From positions 186,001 to 250,000 of the forward strand of contig JAUIKS010000010.1 of the NCBI GenBank assembly GCA_030430565.1: DNA of 64,000 nt. The letters run 5' to 3'. The DNA comes from Polyangia bacterium. Its GTDB lineage: Bacteria > Myxococcota_A > Polyangia > Nannocystales > Nannocystaceae. Shown piece after piece: positions 58,426 to 64,000 of this stretch. The position numbers were made by a program, and so were the translations under genes. The notes under the pieces were generated by a model. It was not told the origin of the DNA, searched no databases, and saw nothing but the letters and a program-made list of their open reading frames with translations. Positions within the stretch are counted from its first letter, which is position 1, and each line of letters opens with the position of its first letter.

Positions 58426-60236
58426 CTCGATTCACCTCGTGTTTTTCTCGCGCGCCCGCCGTCGGCTTGATCGGCTCCGCCGCCTGCCCCTTCGAGCACA
58501 AACTCGATCCGGTCCCGCATCGCGCCGGCCGGGTACAGCGAGATCACGACGACGGAGTCGGAGAGCTTCGCGCGGATGACGAAGCGGGGGGAGAGCGAGA
58601 CGCCGCGGGGGCAGTACAGCACGGTGCCCGCCTCGAGCGTCGCCAGCTCGCGCACAGAGAGCGCGGGGTAGCTCGTTCGTTCGGGCCCGTGGAACAGGTG
58701 GGGGAACGCCTCGATCGCGAGGCCGCGCTCGCCGAGGGCGAAGCGGAGCCGCCGCTCACGACCCGTGAAGCCGGGCTTGAGGTCCGCGAACCGGCGGGTC
58801 ATCCGCTCTGGCGCGCCGCGGGCGAGGCGAGCGGCCATGTAGGCGAGCACGTCAAAGCTCGGGCCGCGGCGCAGGTCGACGACCACTCGCTCCGACTTCG
58901 CGCGTGGGCGCGGGCGCAGCCCCGAGGAGGAAGGCGCGGAAAACGAAGCGGAAGAAGAAGAAGACGAAGACGAAGGCGATGAAGTCGGATCAGGACGTGG
59001 AGGAGAGGCGGGCGTCGATCGCGAGACCTTGTTTGTCAGCAGTACCGGCTTCGAGGGGGGGGCGACCCGCGAGCGCGGCGGCGCGGACGCGTGCGTCACG
59101 GCGTCGGCCGAGTCCTCGCGGCGCTGGGAACTCGCTGGCGTTGACGCGCTCTCTTGACGTCGCGGCGGTGGTTTCACCGGCTGCAGCGTGCTCACCTCGT
59201 CGAGCTCGCGCGCCGCGTCCGGGGCTCGCGGGCTCGCGGGCGTGTGGTCCCGCTCGCGGATCTCGCTGTGAACCTCGTAGACCGTCCGGACCGCCTCGGC
59301 GAGCTCGAGCGCCGACGAGAACCGGCGGTTCGGGTCGTTCGCCATGGCGCGGCGAACGATCGGCAGCACCCCGGCGGGCAGCACCGGATCGGGGCCGTCG
59401 GCGGCGTTGATGCCCGCGATGATGCGCGCGAGCACGGCGTGCGGCGGTCGGTTCGTCAGCAGCCGGCACAGCAGCGCGCCCACCCCGTAGATGTCGACCC
59501 GCAGATCGGCCTGCTCGCCGCGCAGGACCTCGGGCGCGATGTAGCCGCGCGTGCCGCCGATGGTCCACGGCTCGCTGTTGCCGCGGCCGCTGCCCTTGCC
59601 CTTGCCCTCGGGGACGTCGAGGCGGGCCATCCCGAAGTCGAGCACCTTGATGTGATCGACCGCCCTGGCGCTGGCGTCGACGCGCGCCTCCAGCTGGTTG
59701 GAGCTCGTGAGCCGGTAGCAATTCTGCGGCTTGATGTCTCGGTGGATCACGCCCTGCTCATGCGCCGCGTGCAGCGCGAGGCAGACCTGCGTGATGACCT
59801 CTGCGGCCCGCGGCCACGGCATCGGGCCCACTCGCTTGAGGGTCTGCGCGAGGTCCTCGCCCTCGAGCAGCTCCATGACCAGGAACAGCGGGCCGATGTC
59901 GCGGGCGTCGTGCGGACCGAAGTCGATGACCGAGACGACGTGCGGGCTGTTGATCCGGGCGGCCGCGCGGGCCTCACGAAGGAAGCGAGCGCGGATGTCC
60001 GGATCATCCGCGAGCGCCGCGTGCAGGACCTTGACGGCCACCGGGCGGTCGAGCGCGAGGTGCTGGGCGCGGTACACCACGCCCATGCCCCCGGCGCCGA
60101 TGCGCGCGGTGATCTGGTAGCGACGGTCCACGATCGTGCCGACGAAGTCGTCGCTGCGAAACGCCCGCGCGAACGTGTCCCAGCGCGACGGCTCATCGTC
60201 GTGACTGGTGTCGGGTGCGCTGGGCGCCTTCGTCAT
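58419..60236 (-). CDS. Hanks-type Ser/Thr protein kinase with C-terminal PilZ-like or unassigned domain
   Basis: A 605-residue kinase with a canonical catalytic domain (about 35-320): IGAGGMGVVYRAQH, lysine in VAVKVL, HRDIKPQN, VLDFGMARL and GTRGYIAPEVL. Then a Ser/Pro-rich linker with an eight-serine run (SSSSSSSS) and a C-terminal about 150-residue domain (VVVDLRRGPSFDVLAYMAARLARGAPERM...SDSVVVISLYPAGAMRDR) that I do not recognise. There is no membrane segment, so it is cytoplasmic. It starts the minus-strand cassette kinase / kinase-like / sigma. Confidence 0.9.
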   Translation of the reverse strand: MTKAPSAPDTSHDDEPSRWDTFARAFRSDDFVGTIVDRRYQITARIGAGGMGVVYRAQHLALDRPVAVKVLHAALADDPDIRARFLREARAAARINSPHVVSVIDFGPHDARDIGPLFLVMELLEGEDLAQTLKRVGPMPWPRAAEVITQVCLALHAAHEQGVIHRDIKPQNCYRLTSSNQLEARVDASARAVDHIKVLDFGMARLDVPEGKGKGSGRGNSEPWTIGGTRGYIAPEVLRGEQADLRVDIYGVGALLCRLLTNRPPHAVLARIIAGINAADGPDPVLPAGVLPIVRRAMANDPNRRFSSALELAEAVRTVYEVHSEIRERDHTPASPRAPDAARELDEVSTLQPVKPPPRRQESASTPASSQRREDSADAVTHASAPPRSRVAPPSKPVLLTNKVSRSTPASPPRPDPTSSPSSSSSSSSASFSAPSSSGLRPRPRAKSERVVVDLRRGPSFDVLAYMAARLARGAPERMTRRFADLKPGFTGRERRLRFALGERGLAIEAFPHLFHGPERTSYPALSVRELATLEAGTVLYCPRGVSLSPRFVIRAKLSDSVVVISLYPAGAMRDRIEFVLEGAGGGADQADGGRARKTRGESRW

Positions 60237-60641
60237 CCAACGTCAGTGTACCAGCGTTGCATCTACACTGAAGTTCAGACGAGCCGCAGGCCGCGACCCC
60301 GGCGCGTCGCGGCGAGTCGCGTCTGTGTCCTCCCTGGACGTGGTCTGTGAGTCTTTACGCTCGAGTCGCGTGGGCGTGACGAGGGCGCCGCGCGTGACTG
60401 TTGGGCTCCGCGACAAAGCAGATCCGAGGCGCATGTGCGGACAGCCGCGCCGCGACGCGCGGATGAGCGGATTCGCGCGCTTCGCTCGAGCGAGCCGAGC
60501 GAGCCGAGCGAGCCGAGCGAGCCGAGCGAGCCGAGCGAGCCGAGCGAGCCGAGCGAGCCGAGCGAGCCGAGCGAGTCACTTCGGGACAGGCGACCCTTTC
60601 GGTTTCGCGCTCCTGCGAGAAGTCCTGTACAACCTCCGGGC
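60237..60641. other. Spacer with a 9-base repeat array (next feature)
   Basis: About 400 bases between the kinase start and the flavoprotein ATG (divergent). The open frame preceding ATG 60642 continues through it, but apart from a repeat array its composition is not protein-like. Promoters of both genes should lie here. Confidence 0.5.
60488..60577. repeat. Tandem repeat, ten copies of a 9-base unit
   Basis: Ten consecutive copies of GAGCGAGCC (last copy GAGCGAGTC), 65 bases before the flavoprotein ATG. All frames are open across it; if an upstream start were used it would encode Ser-Glu-Pro repeats, which I think unlikely. Confidence 0.97.
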
Positions 60642-61997
60642 ATGTCGCCCACCCCCTCGAGCCCGCCCGTGGTCATTCTAGGCGCCGGGCTGACGGGGCT
60701 CTCCGCCGCCTACCATCTTCAAGGGGTCCCGCGGGTGCTGGTCGAGCGCGCGGCCGTGGTCGGCGGCAAAGCGCGCAGCGAGCGGGTCCGCGGGCACACC
60801 TTCGACATCACCGGCCACTGGCTGCACCTGCGCGATCCCAGGATGCAGGCGCTCGTCGCCCGGCTGTTCGCGGATCATCAGGAGACCACGCTCGCGCGGA
60901 TCGACCGCGTCACACGGGTGTTCTCGCACGGCGCGCTGCTCGCCTACCCGTTCCAGGCCAACCTCCACGGGCTCCCCCTCGAGATCGTGCAGGAGTGCCT
61001 CGTCGAGCTGGTCGCGGCCCGCGAGCGAGCGGCACGCGGCGAGGGCGAGGCCCCGGCGAGCTTCGAGGAGTTCGCGGTCGCGCGTTTCGGCAAGGGCATC
61101 GCCCGGCACTTCTTCGTCCCCTACAACACCAAGCTCTGGGGCATGAACCCGGATCAGCTCACGGCCGACTGGGTCTCGCGTTTCATCCCGATCCCCGACA
61201 CCGCGCAGATCATCGGCGGCGCGATCGGGCTGCGTCAGGAGGGCCTCGGCTACAACGCTCACTTCCTGTACCCGAAGACAGGCGGCATTGATCACCTGCC
61301 GCGGGCGCTGCGGCGCGCGGGCGTCGACGGGCGCGAGGAGGCCGAGCTGCTGCTCGACACCGCGCTCGAGGAGCTCGATGTCACGGGCCGGCGCGTCAAG
61401 CTGACCGGCGAGGGCGACTGGCGCGAGTACGGCGCGCTGATCTCCAGCGTCCCGCTGCCCGAGCTGATCAAGCGCACGCCGGGGGCGCCGGCCGAGGTCC
61501 GCGCGGCGGCGAGCCGGCTGCGCTGGGTCCGCTGGCGGTACCTGAACGTCGGGACGCGCGCGCCGGTCCCGGTCGACTACCACTGGGTCTACGTCCCCGA
61601 GCTGCGCTACCCGTTCTTTCGCGTGGGCGTGTTCAGCAACGCGGTCTCGAGCATGGCGCCAGCGGGCCGGGCCTCGCTCTACGTCGAGCTCAACGCGCGC
61701 GAGGGCCCGGTCGACGAGCGCGCGGTCGCGGCGGGGCTCGCCGAGATCGGCGCGGTCCGCCGCGTCGAGGACATCGCGTTCATGGACGTCCGCGAGGTCG
61801 AGTACGCCTACGTCGTCTTCGACGACGCCTACGCGAGCTCGACCAAGACCATCCACGACTGGCTCGCGCGCGTGGGCGTGCGCAGCTGCGGGCGCTACGG
61901 CGCGTGGATCTACAACTCCATGGAGGACAGCATGATCCAGGGCCTCGAGGCGGCGAGCTGGGCGAAGGACCAGGTCGCGCGAGGAGCGGCTCGCTGA
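60642..61997 (+). CDS. UDP-galactopyranose-mutase-like FAD-dependent oxidoreductase
   Basis: A 451-residue flavoprotein. The FAD Rossmann motif is ILGAGLTGLSAAYHL, followed by VVGGKARSERVRGHTFDITGHWLHL. The RHFFVPYNTKLWGMNPDQLTADWVSRFIPIPD segment and the C-terminal TKTIHDWLARVGVRSCGRYGAWIYNSMEDSM are typical of UGM-like amine-oxidase/protoporphyrinogen-oxidase relatives found in polysaccharide loci. The Asn and Arg active residues of true UGM cannot be checked by eye. ATG 60642 gives the Rossmann start. The stop TGA overlaps the next ATG (ATGA), so it is coupled to the glycosyltransferase. Confidence 0.85.
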   Translation: MSPTPSSPPVVILGAGLTGLSAAYHLQGVPRVLVERAAVVGGKARSERVRGHTFDITGHWLHLRDPRMQALVARLFADHQETTLARIDRVTRVFSHGALLAYPFQANLHGLPLEIVQECLVELVAARERAARGEGEAPASFEEFAVARFGKGIARHFFVPYNTKLWGMNPDQLTADWVSRFIPIPDTAQIIGGAIGLRQEGLGYNAHFLYPKTGGIDHLPRALRRAGVDGREEAELLLDTALEELDVTGRRVKLTGEGDWREYGALISSVPLPELIKRTPGAPAEVRAAASRLRWVRWRYLNVGTRAPVPVDYHWVYVPELRYPFFRVGVFSNAVSSMAPAGRASLYVELNAREGPVDERAVAAGLAEIGAVRRVEDIAFMDVREVEYAYVVFDDAYASSTKTIHDWLARVGVRSCGRYGAWIYNSMEDSMIQGLEAASWAKDQVARGAAR

Positions 61998-62740
61998 TGG
62001 CGTCGTCACCCCCCGAGATCAGCGTCGTGATCCCGGTCTACAACGAGGAGGCGATCCTCGACGCCAGCGTGCGCGAGCTCGCCGCGGGCCTCAAAGAGCT
62101 CGGCGCGCGCTATGAGATCTGGATCGCCGAGAACGGCAGCCGCGACCAGACCCGCGCGCTGGCGGCCGACCTGGCGCGCGAGCTCGCGGGCGTCGAGACG
62201 TTCTCGATCGGCTCGCCCGGGCACGGCGACTACGGCGCGGCGCTGCGCGAAGGGATCGCGCGGGCGCGCGGCGAATTCGTGATCTGCGAGGAGATCGACC
62301 TCTGCGACCTCGACTTCCACGCGCGCGCGCTCGAGCGCCTGCGTGCAGGCGCCGCCGACTTCATCATCGGCTCCAAGGCCATGCGCGGTTCCCACGACCG
62401 CCGGCCGCTCGGTCGGCGCGTGGCGACGCGCGTCTACAACGGGCTCCTGCGCGTCACGCTCGGCTTCACCGGCACTGACACCCACGGCCTCAAGGCGTTT
62501 CGTCGCTCGGTCGTCGCCCCGGTCGCCCAGCGCTGCATCGTCAACCACGACGTGTTCGCCTCCGAGCTGGTCATTCGGGCCCAGCGCGAGGGCGTGCGGA
62601 TGCTCGAGATCCCGGTCAGCTTGGAGGAGAAGCGCGCCCCCTCGGTGCAGCTGCGCCGCCGCGTCCCCAAGGTCCTCAAGTGCCTGCTGCGCCTGATGCT
62701 CTCGATTCACCTCGGCGTTGACCCCGAGTGGCTGCGCTGA
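61997..62740 (+). CDS. Family 2 glycosyltransferase (polyprenyl-phosphate-sugar synthase type)
   Basis: A 247-residue cytoplasmic GT-A fold enzyme. It starts PEISVVIPVYNEEAILD, has IAENGSRDQTRALA where relatives have D-N-G-S-x-D-x-T, and the catalytic loop FVICEEIDLCDLDF differs from the usual V-V-x-x-D-A-D-L-Q: the first acidic residues are Glu-Glu and a later D-x-D (D-L-D) may bind the metal. TFVAT..ARVYNGLLRVTLGFTGTDTHGLKAFRRSVV is typical of DPM1-like enzymes. No membrane segment. Coupled to the flavoprotein (ATGA overlap) and followed 38 bases later by a deacetylase. Confidence 0.9.
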   Translation: MASSPPEISVVIPVYNEEAILDASVRELAAGLKELGARYEIWIAENGSRDQTRALAADLARELAGVETFSIGSPGHGDYGAALREGIARARGEFVICEEIDLCDLDFHARALERLRAGAADFIIGSKAMRGSHDRRPLGRRVATRVYNGLLRVTLGFTGTDTHGLKAFRRSVVAPVAQRCIVNHDVFASELVIRAQREGVRMLEIPVSLEEKRAPSVQLRRRVPKVLKCLLRLMLSIHLGVDPEWLR

Positions 62741-62778
62741 GGCGCGGGCGCGCGTGCTACAACGAGTCGGGAGGAGCG

Positions 62779-63699
62779 ATGGCCGAGGCCAACAAAGAAG
62801 CGACCACCCTCGTCAGCGTCGATCTCGACGACCTCGTCTGCTACCACGCGATCCACGGTCTGCCGCCGCCCAGCGACGAGCAGCGGGGGCTCGTGCTCGA
62901 GCGCTGCCTGCCGCGCTTCCTCGAGCTCTTCGACGAGCTCGACGTGCGCGCGACCTTCTTCGTGATCGGGCGTGACCTCGAGCGCGACCTCAGGTCGGGC
63001 GGCGTCGGCGCGAAGCTGTTGCAGCAGGCCCTTCGGGCAGGTCACGAGCTCGCGAACCACAGCTACGCGCACGCGTACGATCTCGTCACCAAGCCGTCGC
63101 ACGAGATCTTCGAGGACATCCTGCGCTGCGACATGCTGCTGCGCTCGATCGGCGCGCGCCCCCAGGGCTTCCGCGCGCCCGGCTACACCCACGATCGCAA
63201 CCTGCTCGAGCAGGTCTCGGCGTTGGGCTACCGCTACGACTCCTCGCGCCTGCCCTCGCCGATCTACTACTTCGCCAAGGTCGGCGCGATCTCGTGGATG
63301 ACCGCGCGCGGGCAGGAGACCGTGTCGATGCGCCGCGGCTGGCAGAGCTTCTTGGGGCCCTCACGGCCGCACTACATGCCCAAGGTCGGGCTGTGGGAGA
63401 TCCCGATCAGCGTCAGCCCCGGGCTGCGGCTGCCGATGGTCGGGACCTTCGTGCTCTCGGGGCCGCTCGCGTTGGCCCAGCAGGCGGCGATTCGCGGGTT
63501 CTTGCATCTCGAGCTGCACGGCATCGATCTCGCCGATCCGGGCTCCGACACGCACCCCGGAGACGGCTACGAGCGCGCGCTGTGCAAGCGTCAACCCGAG
63601 CTCCGCGCGCCCCTGGAGAGCCGGCTCGAGCGCCTGCGCGCGCTGCTCACAGCGCGGGGCGGCGGCTCTTCGATCGCTTCCGCGTTCGCGGGGGTTTAG
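62779..63699 (+). CDS. Polysaccharide deacetylase (NodB-type)
   Basis: A 306-residue metal-dependent deacetylase. It has SVDLDDLVCYH (acidic start), HELANHSYAHAYDL (the His-x3-His metal site), PQGFRAPGYT and HLELHGID, the five NodB motifs in order. The N-terminus has no signal peptide, so it may act in the cytoplasm on a lipid-linked sugar, or the start is elsewhere. The ATG is preceded by GGGAGGAG. It follows the glycosyltransferase, suggesting removal of an acetyl group from the sugar it makes. Its end overlaps the end of the minus-strand RNase HI gene by 53 bases. Confidence 0.93.
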   Translation: MAEANKEATTLVSVDLDDLVCYHAIHGLPPPSDEQRGLVLERCLPRFLELFDELDVRATFFVIGRDLERDLRSGGVGAKLLQQALRAGHELANHSYAHAYDLVTKPSHEIFEDILRCDMLLRSIGARPQGFRAPGYTHDRNLLEQVSALGYRYDSSRLPSPIYYFAKVGAISWMTARGQETVSMRRGWQSFLGPSRPHYMPKVGLWEIPISVSPGLRLPMVGTFVLSGPLALAQQAAIRGFLHLELHGIDLADPGSDTHPGDGYERALCKRQPELRAPLESRLERLRALLTARGGGSSIASAFAGV

Positions 63700-64000
63700 A
63701 CGCCTCGCGGCGGACGGCGGTCGTCGCCAGGTAGTCCGCCTCCTCGTTGCCTTTTTGGCCCGAGTGACCCTTGACCTTCAGCAGCTCGAGGTTGCTGAAC
63801 TCGGCCATGCGGTCCTGGATCTTCTTGATCATGTCGAGGTTGGTCTTGGCCTTCCAGCCGCCGATGAGCACGCCCAGGCTCCACCCGCTGTCGGTGTAGA
63901 GCAGGATGTGACGGTCTTTCTCGTCGTCTCGGAGGACCTCGAGCGCGCGGCTGATCGCGGTCAGCTCGGCGAAATTGTTGGTCGCCAGCGAGGAGATGAA
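63647..64000 (-). CDS. rnhA: Ribonuclease HI (C-terminal part, start outside the window)
   Basis: The frame runs off the window at 64000. It shows the RNase H signature: ATNNFAELTAISRALEVL (catalytic Glu-like region), HILLYTDSGWSLGVLIGGWK (Asp of the core), and VKGHSGQKGNEEADYLA with the His-Gly-His-Ser and Asn-Glu-x-Ala-Asp pair that bind metal. It removes RNA from RNA-DNA hybrids. A basic tail (RKRSKSRR) follows. The N-terminal segment is not in the window. Confidence 0.93.
   Translation of the reverse strand, partial: FISSLATNNFAELTAISRALEVLRDDEKDRHILLYTDSGWSLGVLIGGWKAKTNLDMIKKIQDRMAEFSNLELLKVKGHSGQKGNEEADYLATTAVRREASKPPRTRKRSKSRRPAL

Noticed and set aside
56356..58470. Plus-strand open frame of 704 codons opposite the kinase-like gene
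   Set aside because: Reverse shadow; composition dominated by Arg, Val, Asp and Ala repeats with no protein family features.
60435..60641. Long N-terminal Ser-Glu-Pro extension of the flavoprotein
   Set aside because: The repeats are in a spacer; ATG 60642 sits right before the FAD Rossmann motif, the normal start of this family.

Overview
The window is GC-rich (strong G/C third-position bias) and gene-dense. It reads like a chromosome of a predatory or social deltaproteobacterium (Myxococcota), most like the Nannocystis/Enhygromyxa/Plesiocystis group. The reasons are about 17 predicted lipoproteins, many with a Thr/Ser/Gly/Asp-rich tether after a Cys-Gly-Asp lipobox end; a protease with a MYXO-CTERM-like tail; several Ser/Thr kinases of bacterial (Hanks) type; DUF4215-like, MopE-like and other Cys-rich repeats; and many tandem codon repeats. 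This assignment is inferred from content; no marker such as 16S rRNA is present.

Layout. 1-974 is the end of a phosphate-transport locus (pstB end, phoU). 988-3306 holds an AAG/MPG-like DNA glycosylase homologue and an MFS exporter. 3457-5921 is a candidate restriction-modification pair (gamma-type N6-adenine methyltransferase overlapped by a possible nuclease). 5922-7824 contains a decapitated histidine kinase, an ECF-type sigma factor and a small HATPase protein. 8131-12168 holds tRNA-Gly(CCC) with its terminator, 5-formyl-THF cyclo-ligase, an inverted-repeat spacer, and a creatininase-family/benzoate-CoA-ligase-like operon. 12174-20841 has a propeller-type lipoprotein, a Ser/Thr kinase with a TonB-like C-terminus, an OmpA-type lipoprotein and ftsK with a strange repeat-filled linker. 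20909-23647 is a lone Eco57I-type methyltransferase.

24639-48106 is dominated by cell-envelope and secreted proteins: LolA, a VKOR-DsbA fusion, a diheme cytochrome/beta-helix pair, a SecD-head lipoprotein, a PrxQ lipoprotein, a TIGR03790-like protein, an ExbD-like protein whose key Asp is Asn, a Cys-rich lipoprotein coupled to a serine protease, a feruloyl/PHB-type esterase with a (GD)24 tether, a voltage-gated K+ channel with a zinc ribbon, and a degenerate kinase. 48226-54349 has an apparently exported methyltransferase, an RRM protein, a TPR protein, a membrane protein and a diheme lipoprotein; two of these genes share a long upstream motif.

54350-60236 contains a highly structured non-coding stretch followed by a three-gene signalling cassette on the minus strand (Ser/Thr kinase, kinase-like protein, ECF sigma factor). 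60642-63699 is a three-gene surface-polysaccharide-type set (UGM-like flavoprotein, family 2 glycosyltransferase, polysaccharide deacetylase), and the window ends inside a reverse-strand RNase HI gene.

The most promising novel leads are the shared promoter-like motif at 50035/52340, the nested hairpin and repeat cassette at 54373-54964, the kinase/pseudokinase/sigma cassette, the exported His-rich methyltransferase, the Asp-to-Asn ExbD, and the candidate restriction-modification pair. All functional statements rest on reading motifs by eye; no database search was run.
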